Shown one piece after another: positions 1 to 12,506 of a stretch of DNA of 64,000 nucleotides. A program made the translations under genes and the position numbers. A model generated the notes under the pieces. The model saw nothing but the letters and a program-made list of their open reading frames with translations. It did no database searches and was not told the origin of the DNA. Each line of letters starts with the position of its first letter. Within the stretch, counting starts at the first letter, position 1. This stretch comes from Hydnum rufescens UP504 (Eukaryota; Basidiomycota; Agaricomycetes; Cantharellales; Hydnaceae), in NCBI GenBank assembly GCA_014904985.1, contig MU128942.1:277255-341254 (forward strand), written 5' to 3'.

Positions 1-1
1 G

Positions 2-640
2 GAGGCTCTCACTAAATTGTGGCAAGCAATCTGTATTAAGGCCCATCTCATTAGATATAAACACACTGAAGTTCATGGCCAAAGACCCAATACACATGCC
101 CATGCCCTCTTGGACAGGGTGAAAGCCCACATTGATGTGATTGTGGAGTCATATTGTGCTGCACAACAGGCATACTATCAACTCACTGGCCCTGGGACAT
201 GGGAAAATACCCTCAATATTCTTCATGTTGAAGACATCCATGCAATCACAGACACCAAGGCACCCTCAAACAATGGTCAACTTGGTGAAGGATATTGCAC
301 TATGTCATAGATATGGCTAGCCACTGGAGTTAAGATGGGAGTTGACACAACAGACTCACCTGAGATGCATGAAGGTATGACATTTATCACCTCTAATTCA
401 TTTTTGCATCTTATGGATGCCACCCTAGCTTTGTGTGTGGAATGGGTGAAGTGCTGTGCATGCAAGAACCAGTGGACAGAGGAGGTACTCCTGCTTCAAG
501 AAGAACTGCACTGGGCAATTGCTTTCTCCAAGTTCAAGGGGGCAAAATGGGATGCACATTCATCTGCTCATTCTGGATTGACACTTGACCTTCTAGACAG
601 CATACAAGCATATGCTAATCAGCACTGGATGTGGATGTGA
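2..640 (+). pseudogene. KDZ-type transposase, C-terminal fragment
   Basis: The frame is open from the window edge and reads through one in-frame TAG (308-310) to a stop at 638-640. The residues match my recollection of the C-terminal part of Kyakuja-Dileera-Zisupton transposases of basidiomycetes: a GQRxNT motif near the start, an alpha-helical stretch, then the pattern xxEWxKxxAxxxxWxEEVxLLxEEL followed by a short F-K-W motif and an end of the type xxxAYAxxQ. The catalytic core would lie upstream of the window. The stop and the lack of CpG suggest a dead copy. KDZ assignment is from family memory, not a search. Confidence 0.6.
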
Positions 641-1134
641 TGAACAATCCACTAGGAAATTTCCAGCATTTGCAACCCTCTATCCCAGATGAACAGTGCT
701 CAGACAACAACTCCAATTCCAATTCAGATCCCCTCTTTGGCAATGATCTTAAGTGAATGCCGATCACAAATACCCCCATTCTCTGATCTTTTATTCTGCT
801 GTACATTCTGCAGCCCCCCCCCTTTTCCTTGTTTTTTCTCATCTCCCTCCCTCACAAAATGTTATCTATGTATGTACATGCTCAAATCTGTGTATTTATG
901 ACTTGGGCACTTGAGCCCAAGGGAGTTGCCAATTCATTTTGGACATTGCAATTTCTCTAAGTCCCCACCCGGCTGTGAAAAGATCAGCAAAGGTTAGCTG
1001 CCCAGGGTCTGTCAACCCATCACCCATCTCTGTAAGTGCTATGATGATACCATAGTGTGCATGTTGCACTGATATCAGTGTTGCATGTATGGTGCAAGTG
1101 TCAGTAGATGCAGCATGGTTTCCCTGTCCTTTTT
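641..1134. other. Spacer without recognisable gene
   Basis: Downstream of the KDZ fragment. It contains a C/T-rich stretch near 815-860 and short ORFs without recognisable motifs. I see nothing to annotate. Confidence 0.5.
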
Positions 1135-1246
1135 ACATCTCCTGGATATTGTCACACATTTTACATCCCCTGGATCCCACTGTGTGTTTTATGTCCCCTG
1201 GATCCCACCACACATTTCACATCTCCTGGATACTGTTGCATGCAAT
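1135..1246 (+). repeat. 28-bp tandem repeat, four copies
   Basis: Units begin at 1135, 1163, 1191 and 1219, giving an exact 28-bp spacing. Each has the core CCCTGGATCCCAC or CTCCTGGATAYTGT followed by a CACATTT-type tail. The units have diverged. The overlapping ORFs are frame shadows of the repeat. Confidence 0.75.
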
Positions 1247-1249
1247 GCA

Positions 1250-1750
1250 TGCATATGCAGCAGTACTGGTGTGCAGAGCAGACACTGTGGTACACCTCTC
1301 CCATTTTCTTGTCCTCTCCTGGTCCTCTGTTGTTTGTCCCCAGGTGCCATCATATGCAGTGTGAGTATATGCAGCATGTGCTGTGTGGCACTAAATTGCA
1401 GAATGGGCCTGTGGAGATGCCTTCATTATCTTTTTTTTGCTCCCTTGGGTGCTGTTGCACCCATGTGAGTGTACACTACATGGGGTGCAGGCTACTGGCA
1501 TGCAGAACAGGCATGTCTAGTTTTTCCCATCCTTTTTCATCCTCCAGGAGCCATTGCATGCAGTGTGAGGTGCACAGTGCTTACTGGCAGGCAGAATAGG
1601 TGCATGTGGATGGTATCCCAATCTTCTTTTGACCCCTGAGCCACCACATGGGTGAGCATATGTGGCATGGGATGTCCTAGCATCCAGAACCAGTGCATGT
1701 GGATGGTTCTGCCATTCTTTTTCATCCCCTGTGTGCCATTACAATGGTGA
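1250..1750 (+). repeat. Degenerate tandem repeat, units of about 85-100 bp
   Basis: A motif of the type TACTGGCATGCAGAACAGG, then a CCCATYCTTTTTCATCC block, then a GTGTGAGT-like block recurs near 1264, 1492, 1580 and 1678 with heavy divergence. No coding content is evident. Confidence 0.5.
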
Positions 1751-2897
1751 AGATTGACTGTGAAAATGCAGAGGTGCAATGTGGTGCTAGCTACCCACCA
1801 ATGGCACTGCCAGTGTGCACAAATTTTTTTTAATCATATTGCCATATTTGTACAATTATGTAATATGACTATTATCCTAATTCTCCCAATTAGGGAATAT
1901 AAACAATATCCCAATTTCCCCAATTTGGTAATATAAATATTACCCTAATAGCTTGAAATAACATATATCTGTAAAAGAAATATTACTGTAATGGCTGCTA
2001 TGGAGAGGATATATTGATGTATGAGTGATATATCATACCTTGCCATATGATAAGCCTCCCAAGCACAAATATTGACTGTAATATATCATATAATGATATA
2101 TCCATACTACAATGTCTGGTGGTGAGGATAATGAGGGGATAGAAGATGAATGGTGTGAAGATGATGGTTCAAGTGATAAAGACAATGGGGGTGTCAAAGG
2201 CGGCCAGAGACTGCACATATGGCACTTGTCACATGATCTGACTGAACCTGATGGGGGGGACATGCATTCTCCTGTTTTTGCTTCCTTGCCAGTACAACTG
2301 CATTTCTCACAACTTCTTCCATTGAACTGACCAAGATTTCATAATATTGCAGTGCCTTCCCAAAATGCTGTCAAAGTGTATCCTATCAGAGAGTATATAT
2401 AAGAAAAATGCAGTATAGCTCGGAATATCAGGATGTGTTTGTACATCTCCATCCAAGACATGGCCCTGTTTCCATAAAAATATCTGTAATGAATCTGCCC
2501 ACCCATGGATATTGGGTTGCTCTACTTTGAAGACCATTGATGTAAAATCAAGAAGATCCAGGTCAACTGCAAGTGTAGGGCATACAGGGGCTGATGGGAA
2601 AAGGCCAAGTTCAAGAAGAAGGAGGGCTGCTGGATGGCAGTCACAGACAGTTAAAGTGATCTTGTGAATATTCCCGCTACCTAGTAGTGGGTCTTGCGTC
2701 CACCCATGTGATCACTCCATTCCAGGACCCCGCGGGTTTTCATTCCTCTCCTTATTATTGCCTTCCCTGGTGTTTTAAATGGCTTTCTAGTCCATGTAAC
2801 CATTCTATGTAGCATCCCTTCTGTTATAGATACTTTCATCAGGCATAAGATTCTAATCGGTGCTGGGTATTTAGCATCTGTTGGGTATTTCCCAGCA
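1751..2897. other. AT-rich spacer, no recognised gene
   Basis: 1800-2100 is strongly AT-rich with short repeated blocks (AATATAAACAATATCCC and similar). An acidic 72-residue ORF at 2112-2330 (plus) and a basic one at 2681-3058 (minus) have no motif I recognise. Confidence 0.4.
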
Positions 2898-3506
2898 TAT
2901 TCCAAGGTTAATACCATACAGCTGTGCCTCCTTACAAAACTATTGCTTTGTCTCATTTCAATGCCACTTTCTTTGGAAGCTGATGCAGCTCGCAAGCGGT
3001 TATCTTGCTCCCTGGTTTCAGATCTTGACTGTGCTCTCAACCGGGATCGGATGCGCATGGCTCGGGCTCATTATCACAGTGATGCTGGTATGCCTGATTC
3101 TTCTGTTTCTCCACCATCTTTGAGCTTTGCTCCTCTGCACTATGGCTTGTTTGACATCTCCAAGTCTACTTTCTTATCTCACTCTGCATGTATCTGTTGT
3201 TTTTTTCTCACCTTTCTTCTGTAGAAGATGTCAATGATAACCTACTGGAGGATGCCACACCTTCATATCTGGCACCCCTCCCCAACCATCACCACCTATG
3301 TCAAATACAGTGCATTCCTCTCCATCTCTTACCTCTCTTCCACACCAGCTGTCTGACCATATGAGGTTGGACACCTTTCATGATGCTGGAATGAGCAGCA
3401 GTGGTATGTGTGCTTCTCCAGTACCCTCTATCTTTTCTTCTAACACATTTGTCCATTAGCTGTTCCTCCCTCTGTCTCTTCAAACACTGTAAGCGTCTTA
3501 CATGAC
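2898..3506 (+). pseudogene. Possible Helitron N-terminal coding segment
   Basis: In plus frame 3 the segment around 2970-3090 reads as an Arg/Ala/Asp-rich helix with EADAARKRL and RDRMRMARAH. That resembles the repeated charged N-terminal segments seen on many Helitron proteins. It sits directly upstream of the recognisable Helitron frame. The minus strand of the same stretch is also Arg-rich, so the strand call is uncertain. Confidence 0.3.
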
Positions 3507-6500
3507 ATGATATTTGGAACACAGTTGTGCTTCTCAGCTCAGTCACTTCAAGTGCAGTCATCCTTTCTGCTTGGTCATTCAATTACTATACCTTCTGGAT
3601 TTCAAAGAGATTATGAGTCTCTCATGCTTAAGCATCTGTTCAATGGCAAATGTTTCACTTCACATGGACAATATTGTTCCCATGTTAGTGAATATTTTGG
3701 TCATAGTTTGTCTGAGTATATGGCTTGGTTACTTGAAAATGCATTAGTGTCTGACTGTACTTATGATCAGCTACTGAGTTTTTGTTGTTCACTTGGCATG
3801 ACTACACATGAGCTGATTTCAGTCAGGGCACCTGAAGATTGACGTCTCTATATTGAGGACATCCAAAATTGTTTTTCCACTAGCAGAGATTTTGCTGGTA
3901 TCCTCTGTACTGTTGATTCTTTCAAAAAATATGCTGTTTTAGTCCAGTGCCATATTCATGGCATCCCTGTTACTGATGGCATTACACAGAACACTTTTAA
4001 TGTAGATAAGATGAAGTCTGATATTGTACAACATATTGTATCTAATTCTTGCACTCTATCAGAAGAACCTCACACAGTACCCCATTGTCAAAACACCTCC
4101 TCTGATGTATCAGATATTCAGGCACAGTTGATTACAGCAACACTCCAAAAAGGTATTCGAGCAAACCCTGCTCGGAATTTACTTGATTGTCTTGGTGTAC
4201 AATATGCTGCCAATGCAACTGTTGGTCAGTTATGACGGGCCCTGAAAAACCATGCCCGTTTACTTCTGAAAGGGAAGGTACTAACTAAATCTGCTCAGAG
4301 GGAAAAACATATTCAGATTTTGAAGGACCAATGGCCACAGCTGATTTCTAGTATGCAGAAGGAGCAACTCCTTGACAATTTTGAGTTTCAAACATCTTCT
4401 GAACAGCTCCAGGAGTATACTTGTGCTGTTTGTGCTGAGTCAAAAACACATAATCTCTTATTACCAGACCCTGTTCCTGTATCTGATTACAATACATCTT
4501 GCCTACAAAGGCTCTACCCTGATTCCTATGAACATCCTTTCCCCAATGTACCCTGTCTTAGCTCAATCATGATAGCTTCTGAAGGTATTCATTCAATAAA
4601 TGATGACAAAGTGATGTGGAGGTTATGTAAAGATTGTGACCATGACCTGTCAAAGGGATTCTTGCCCTCATGCAGTCTAGCAAATGACCTATTTCTGGGT
4701 GATATACCTCCTGAGTTGGAAGACCTCACCATAATTGAAGAGGCACTCATTGCTCGACGATGAGCAAAGTCCTGGATCTTCCATTTAATGCAGGATGCTG
4801 ACAGTGGCTCATCAACTCTATACAGTTCCAGCTTGCCAACTATGCAACGTGGTATGAGAGGACATGTTATTGTATTTCCCTCAAAACCTGAATCCTTGTC
4901 TCCATACTTACCCCCACCAATAGATGAAGTTATCACTCCCATATGTGTTGTCTTTGTTGGGTCAAGTCCTCCTTCACAAGAGTGGCTCTCAATGCATGCA
5001 AAACCTCTCATAGTGCGCAGGGAAAAGGTGCATGCTGCTTTGGTTTGGCTCAAGAGAAATAATCCATTGTACTCTGACATAATCATAAATCATGAATCTC
5101 TCCAAGGTCTTCCTTCCCATGGTGTTGCTCCTGTAAATATATCAACCCAGGCTCCATCAGTAGCAGAATCTGCCCAGGGGTCTCGCTATGATGGCATATA
5201 CCCCAATTCATCAGTCTCTGACAGTAATATATTTGAAAATGTTGTAGTGACAGATGTTGACATGCATGATATAAGCTCAAACCAGATGGCTGCTGCTGCC
5301 ATGCAACACTTGAAAAAAGGTAAGCCCTATCTCCAGATCATGCATGGGTCTGAGCCTGTTAATGAATATGATGATGAGAACCTATTTCCCTTACTATATC
5401 CTACTTTATTCCCTTATGGAAAAGGTGGCTTTCTAAAGTCAAGAACTTCACCCATTAGCTTTGAAAAACAGGCACGACACTACTTTTCACTACAGGATCA
5501 GTGGTTCCAACAACATCCTTCTTATCTGTTTGTTTTCTTTAATATGTGGCAAAGAAGATCCACTGCATTACACACTAAACTAAAAACCAGCAGATCTAAT
5601 TTTCAATCCATTGCATCTGATCTAGCTTCTGTTTCAGAATCTGCCATTGAAGCAGTTCTGGACAGGGTCTCACATGGTGACCATGCGACTGCAAACTCTA
5701 ATGAAGAAAGGACAGTTCTTAAGCTTATGCGAGAAGTGTCTTTAATTTCTGCCAAGGTCCCTGGTTCTGCTGCTTCTCATACTACAATGTGTAATGAAAT
5801 CAGAGGGTTGATGTTTGACCTTGGACTCCCATGCTTCTATCTAACAATCAACCCTGCAGATGTATACAACCCACTTGTTAAATTCTTGGCAGGTGATGAC
5901 ATTAATATTGATGATTTACTTCCAGAACAGGTCCCAAGATACTGGGATCAAGCATCCCTTGTAGCACAAAACCCATTTGTTGCTGTTAAATTTTTCAGGA
6001 CTTATATAAAAGCCTTCATCTCAGCAATATTAGGTTGGGATCCTAGACAAAAATCACTTGATCCAGGTATTCTTGGAGTTGTCAAGGGATACGATGGGTG
6101 TGTGGAAGCACAAGGCCGAGGCACATTACATTGTCATATGCTAGTTCGGATTCAGGGTTCCTTAGATCCACAACAAATCAAGGACCAAGTTTTGAATGAT
6201 AAAGACTATAATTTCCAGAATTGGTTGCTTGCTTTTCTAGATGACACCATATTGACCAGCATCCCTGATCCTCCTTCTTCAAATGTCCATTGCCTTTCAG
6301 AGAATTTTCATCCATGCAGTGTTCGATGCAGTACAAAGAACCACACAAAAGACCAGATTGAAAAAGACTTGCATCTGCTTGTTTCTACATGTCAAGTTCA
6401 TAAGCACACCAATACTTGCTACAAATATTTCAAAGGCCCTGGCAAACCATTGCCAAAAGACTGCCACTTTGATATGTCTCCTGAAAATACAAATCCATCA

Positions 6501-7338
6501 AGCTACATGGACAATGATACAGGAGAACTCAAGTTGCGCATCTCAGATGGGATGGTGAATAATTTTTGTGAAACAATAATTCGTGCTTTACATTGTAATA
6601 TGGATATTAAATTCATTGGATCTGGAAAATCTGCAAAAGCCATTCTATATTACATAACAGACTATATCACAAAATCCCAACTCAAAACTCATGTTGCATA
6701 TGCAGCTCTGCAAGCTGCAGTCAAAAAACTTCAAGAAAGAAGTCCCTCCACAGATCCTATAGCTGTACAAGCAAAAAAGCTTCTTGTTAAATGTGCAAAT
6801 TCCTTAATCAGTAAACAAGAGTTATCTGCTCAGCAAGTTGCTTCTTACTTATTAGGCCACAAAGATTACTACACCAGCCACTCTTACCGTTCCCTTTATT
6901 GGACTTCATTTAATGGATACTTGAATAAATTTTTTTCTAATTCAAACCCAGAACCTCAAGATTCAGATATGTCTGATGTTGATGGTGCTTCAGCAGAGGA
7001 TGAGGTAACCCTATCTACTGATGCTAGAGGTAACATAACTGCTCTGGGATCTCAACTGATGGACTATATTTATCGGGATGATTCTTTGGTGTTTGGTCCT
7101 ATGTGTTTGTGGGACTTCATTGCCTCAGTTGACAAGGAAAGTATTAAAAAACATCCTGTTTCAAAACCAAAAATACCTCAACTACCAGACTTTGAGGAAA
7201 TTGAACCATCAGACAATGACCTAGAACTTCTGAAAGGGGAACAGGAAGATGAAAGTCATGATGCAATTCACATTCCTCAATTCTGCAAGCATAATCCATG
7301 TAGTTCTCTCTTGCCTCCTCATCCAGTCTCACACACAT
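3507..7338 (+). pseudogene. Helitron Rep/N-terminal region (HUH-type rolling-circle nickase)
   Basis: Rep nicks DNA for rolling-circle transposition. In order: a Cys-containing domain around 4420-4780 (CAVC, then LCKDCDHDL, then a GDIPPELEDLT block typical of Helitrons); a Helitron_like_N region from about 5450; the FYLTINPAD motif near 5838; the HUH motif GTLHCHML with histidine codons at 6129 and 6135; and the two-tyrosine motif YITDYITK with tyrosine codons at 6651 and 6663. The catalytic residues are intact although the frame is not: TGA stops at 3840, 4233 and 4761. The segment 4764-7415 is a single open stretch of about 880 codons, so decay is uneven. It continues in another frame at about 7336. 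Confidence 0.85.
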
Positions 7339-9931
7339 ATTCTACGCCTACAAAATCCACACTCAAGACTAGTCCCTGTTCCTATTGGCCCAAGTTTACC
7401 ATGGCGAGATATTGAGGCTAAATATGAATACTACTGTCAGGTCATGTTACTTCTGTTCAAACCATGGAAATCACCTTTTGACCTCCACACACAAGATGAA
7501 ACATGGAAAGAAGCTTTTGACAAATGGAAACCTAATTTGAAACCTTATCATGCTTCCATCATAGAGAATATGCAGAGATTGCATGAATGTAAAGACAGTC
7601 ATGATGAACACTATGCACAACGTTGGTCTAGAATAAGGGGTCATGGAGCAGAAACCCAAACACGTGACTTAATGCATGCTGCCTCCCATAGTGTTGAGGA
7701 TGATATTGATCCACAAGTAGATGACCATGACCTTCAAATTCTTGATGAGATAATCCATTCTGAGCAAGTAAGGAGCAGACAAGAAATACAAGAAGATAAT
7801 GATGCCTGTGAAGCTGTAGCTGCAGCAACTGCTGCAGGAAAATATCACATCCCTGATGGCCATCCTGTTTTGGACCATTCCATACAGTATATTGAGTGCA
7901 TAAGTGATATGAGAAAGGAATCAGAATGGTGTGATGCCTATAAAGGAAGAAAAGAGGCCTTCAAACTTTCTCTGAAAAAAAATCCATTGCAAGGAACTGG
8001 AAACCTGCAACAATCCATCCAAGGAAGCAACAATGACATTGCAACTATACAATTTCTGGGAAACCTGCTCACAAAATCCAGGTCACAAGAGGCTACAGAT
8101 GGTGCCATTTCTATTACAGCAACTGATAGCACCCATAATCTAGAAGATGAAAATAAGGAACAAAAAATCCAACAGATTATTGAACAGTTCACTCTGAATA
8201 CAGAACAAGCACATGCCTTCCGTTTAGTTGCTGAACATAGTTTGAATCCAACATGGGAACCTTTAAGAATGTTTCTAGGGGGTGCAGGAGGAACAGGAAA
8301 ATCTTGGGTTATAGAGGCCCATACTGCATGGTTCAATGATCAAAACCAAAGTTGCCGTTTCAGGTTGTGTGCTTACACAGGTGTGGCTGCTCGAAATATT
8401 AATGGAATGACACTGCATTCAGCTCTATATTTGGGGCAACTAAAGAAAATGACTGGAGCCAATGGATCCCGGAGCCAAAAAGATCTTATAGATTACTGGT
8501 TTGGTGTTGACTATCTTTTTATTGATGAGGTTTCAATGATAGGGTATTGCAAAAGAATCTACACATGCCTTTGGAAACATGAATATTATACTAGCTGGTG
8601 ATTTCTGCCAATTACCTCCAGTAAGAAATACATGTCTTTATTCCTCTAACAAGTACATAACTTCAAAAGCATCAGATTCCCAGACTGAATCTGGTTAGAA
8701 GAAATTGAAAGGAAAACATCTATGGAGCCTAGTAGATACTGTTGTTCTGTTAACAAAGTCTATGCGACAAAATGGGGATGAAAATGCCAGATTTCATGCT
8801 CTACTTGAGCGTTTATCCTTTGGGACATGCACAAATAGTGATATTGAGTTGTTAAACACTAGAATCATAGGGAGAGCACAAATAAACCTCACCTCAAGGG
8901 AATGGAAAAATGCACCTATAATTACTGCACAAAATGCAGTGAAAGATGCTTTAAACAAACGTGATGCAGAACGTTTTGCAGAGGAATGTGGTACCCAGCT
9001 GTTCTATTATGAAGCACGAGATAGAAAAGCCCACTCAGGAAAGCTTGCACCTGCACTCCAAGAAAAACTGCTGTCTTTGCACTCTGGAAAAACAAATTAT
9101 ACAATAGGCCGGTTACCTTTGGTCACAGGCATGCCAGTAATAATTGGTGAGAATTATGATGTCAATGGAGGAATAGTTAATGGAAGTGAAGGAATCCTGA
9201 AAAGTGTACATTATGAAATAGGAGAGAATGGGCAGCGACATGCAACAAGTTGTATAGTTACAGTACCAAACTCTTCTGGAGATCTGCTGCCTTATTTAGC
9301 ACCATATGATATTGCTGTACTAGAAGAGACCCATAGCATCAGTATCACACATCCAGAGACAAAGCATTCATGGACATTTCAACGGCGCCAGTTGCCTATT
9401 CTTCCTGCTTTTGCAATCACTGATTATAAAGCACAAGGGAAAACATTGCCTCATGTAATTGTGGACCTGCAGAGCTGTAAAAAAAATTAATCTGCTTATG
9501 TGATGGTTTCCTGTGCTACTTCACTAGATGGACTTGCTATTTTGTGTCCATTTGACTGTGCTAAGGTACAATCTCATAGCAGCCAAGATTTCTGTACAGA
9601 TTCACACCGGCTAAAAACTCTTGCACTGCACACAATTTTAAAATCTCCATCAGAATGGACACGACATAAAGGGGCAATTGCTGAACTGAACCACTTGGAA
9701 TCTGATCAACAACCAAACGAGGTCTTGAGATTTGAAAATAATGAATATGAATATGAATATGAAAGCGGCATTCCAAACATGCAAGAAATTTTGAGAGATA
9801 TCCTTGCAGATGACTCTGATACTGACACTAGAGAGCAAAATAATCCATCCCATCAACTAAAGAAACAAAAAAGACCTTTAGAACAACAGGCAAGACCTCA
9901 AAGACCTTGGAAGCAATCTCAATTACATTGA
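7336..9931 (+). pseudogene. Helitron PIF1-like helicase region
   Basis: A 5'-to-3' superfamily 1B helicase domain. Walker A GGAGGTGKS lies at 8278-8304 and Walker B FIDEVSMI near 8515-8541. After a frameshift (about 8560-8575) the motif GDFCQLPPV appears, then RQNGDEN-type sequence, and near 9418-9460 the late motif DYKAQGKTLPHVIVDL. A TAG near 8696 replaces a likely glutamine and a TAA at 9488 interrupts the final block, after which the typical YVMVSxATSLDGL motif follows. VSCATS in place of the usual VSRATS is an Arg-to-Cys change (CGT to TGT). The end is an acidic to basic tail. Confidence 0.85.
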
Positions 9932-10178
9932 CCAATCCAACCCAATCTCAAATGATCTTGACAGCACAGGCACCCAACCTACATTGGCCCTCTTTAATCC
10001 CATCCAAGTGATAATCTGGATGAACCTCCTGATCAGCAGAGAAAAAGGTGAACGTTTTACACCATACAAACTTGGTGATGGTCATTTAAAAAAAAGCTAT
10101 ATTAACCAGTATAAGTTCGTGCCCAACACCCTCTTTGATCAGGATTCTTCATACCATAACAACTGACCCATCTTTACC

Positions 10179-11507
10179 ATGCCACCCTCGACATTTGACC
10201 ATGTGGAACCTCTTGTGTGACAAGCATTTGCAAAAGCTATGACAGAGGACACCTACTATGGTGCTAATGCTAAGTCCTCTCTTGTTTTCAAGAGCAACAC
10301 ACGACATGATGCTCCACCTTACCAAGGTATTTGGGTCAACAAAGAAAGCGAAACTGTGGCAGATATCATTGTATTTGGTATTATAAAGTCTGCTGACGTG
10401 GGCCCATATGGGAACCAGTCGACTGCACCACCCAACTCGTGGAATGTAAGTCATCCTCCTATATCCAACAAATGAACTCAACTTGACTTTGTAAACAGAT
10501 CTCTAAAATCCGCAGTGCTAAGCGATGTGTTGTGATCCACATGCCACGCGATGCTGGAGCTACACTGCAGAAGACATTCAAGGAGATATGTCGCAGTTTG
10601 TACGAGCTAGAGGATGATGTAATTGACAAAGGGGCTCCCAACTCCTGTATGTGCCCTACATTTCCAATGAATAGCAACTCTAACAAAATTGCACACAGCA
10701 TTTGTGATTGATGACAAGATAATATCCTTTGTGCGGGTTGATGGGAAAGCGCCCGAGCTCCACCTCGTGTTCAACATTTGGGAAGAGCAGTAGAAACAAT
10801 GCAAAACTATCAAGAAAGAAGCCATATTTGGAGGTAAAGAATACTCACATCACTAAGATCATAGTCTAACCTATAGAACACATAGATGACGATGATGCAG
10901 AGTCAGCAAAAGAGGAAGAAGTCAAAATCATCTATTCCTGCCCATATTGCGACCCCAAGGGGTACTTTGAAAATCTCAAGGACAGCGAGAAGAAAGGCTT
11001 CATCTACCATGTTGATTGTGGCGCTTACGACAGTGAAGGGACCACAGTGAACATAGATGATCTTGAGTCAGCTTTCCTGCCAGGGATGGCTGTCATTGCA
11101 AGCATCAACCCTCATTTGTATGTCGCAACATGATTCCCAACTACACAATAATATGCTGACCACTAACCAGTTTCAGAATTGTTCCTGATGAACTTTGAAA
11201 CAAGAAGCGTTCAAAAGACCAATACAGTGAAGACAAATTTACCTTCCAGCTATATGCGAATATGATTCAAAGTGTTGGGCTTGCATTCAAGAATGATTTC
11301 CCAAGCAGCGCACAGTTGGATGACACCTCACCTTCAAAGTGCAGAACAACCCCCAAGGAATTCAACATCGGCCCTTCACCAAAAAAGAAACTGTTTATCG
11401 TGCACTCACCAGCAGACAAGGAACCTCCAAAAAAAACTGTTCCTGCTGCCGTCCTCCCTGTTTCTCCAACTCCTAAATGCTCCTCATCAAAAAAGGGGAA
11501 GTCCTGA
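10179..11507 (+). pseudogene. Five-exon gene of unknown function, with three stops
   Basis: Exons inferred from GT-AG signals that keep one frame: 10179-10445, 10499-10646, 10699-10833, 10877-11117, 11177-11507. The introns are 43-59 nt. The product is about 340-360 residues: an N-terminal region with a GPYGNQSTAPP loop, an acidic DDDDAE linker, a YSCPYCDPKG segment that could bind metal, and a Lys/Ser/Pro-rich C-terminus with KKGKS. Stops are TGA 10218, TAG near 10789 and TGA near 11192; the two TGAs fit a decayed CGA. CpG is denser than in the Helitron, and an AATAAA lies near 11672. I do not recognise the family. It begins 248 bp after the Helitron helicase on the same strand, so it may be captured cargo or a neighbour. 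Confidence 0.5.
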
Positions 11508-12506
11508 GCCAAGGAAACCACTGGATCTGACATGGACGGAGACAATAGGATGGACCTTTGACTGTAAGAAGCCAGAATCCTTTGGCAGATTGCACACTGG
11601 CTTTCATACCAAACAGTGATGACGGCAAGAAGTAGTTCCTTTTTCAGCGTTGTATTGCTCTTTGTTTGCTGCAAATAAATGTACACTTTCTCTGTAATGA
11701 AAAACTACAGCACCAAGTAATGAGCTGGTAGCAGGCTCTGCTGTGCAGTCAGCCTTAGTCGTTATCTACATAAAATTGATGAAAGATAAGCACTCATATT
11801 CTGAAATGATTCATTGGCACATACTTTTGAGATGAATGCATGTAATATTCAATGTCCTTGCATAGCATCCCTTCTTGCCATTGCATGCTGGCAAATGGGC
11901 ATTGAATGGCATCCAAGAATCCCAATTTGTTGCAGCAACTCATCTTTAAAATGGAGTGATAAGACAAGGAATGAGGTCATTCCACCACTGTGCCAAGGTT
12001 GCACATGACATGAAGGTGCATGACCTGGATTGCTTCATAGATATGGGCAGTTTGTTGATGAATGGTTGGTTCAGTCTTTTGTTATCCAATGTCACATAGG
12101 AGTCCAAGAAGTGTAATCAGCCTGTTGTGACAATGTAGAATTGAGGTATGCTGGGCCTCCATTCCCAAAACCAGGCAAAATTTTGTTGCTCTCCAGGCCA
12201 GCAGACAAGGCTGCCATGGCTGATGGACATGCAGTAGAAGTATCAGTTGACCTATACAGCCACATCTCACCAAAATTAACATCCCATCATAGTCATCTGT
12301 GTTGTTCATGTAGTTTTGGTTTTTTCAGTATAATAGGGGGTTTGTGAATGTTATTGGCTGGAGTGGTATTAGGAGGGATGGGGAGATCTGGAAATGTAGC
12401 AGGAATGCCAATGGTCTCCAAAAATGAGGTGCCAAACCAAGTTGTTCAAGTTCTTTGTCAACATCAATGCCACTGGATCATTGTGGTCATTTTTGGCTAG
12501 GGACAG
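11508..12506. other. Spacer, no recognised gene
   Basis: CpG-poor sequence with short ORFs on both strands and no motif I can name. Confidence 0.4.

Larger units (their letters stand above)
3507..9931 (+). mobile_element. Decayed autonomous Helitron (coding extent)
   Basis: One long plus-strand Rep-helicase polyprotein broken by three in-frame TGA codons (3840, 4233, 4761), a frameshift in a CACACA run near 7335, a frameshift near 8560-8575, a TAG near 8696 and a TAA at 9488. Termini were not found: I could not identify a convincing 5' TC or a 3' hairpin plus CTRR. The three early TGA codons sit where arginine is expected, which suggests CGA to TGA transitions. Confidence 0.85.

Noticed and set aside
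2681..3058. Arg-rich minus-strand ORF as a separate Helitron N-terminus
   Set aside because: It overlaps a plus-strand segment with similar composition, has upstream stops, and no Rep or helicase follows on the minus strand.
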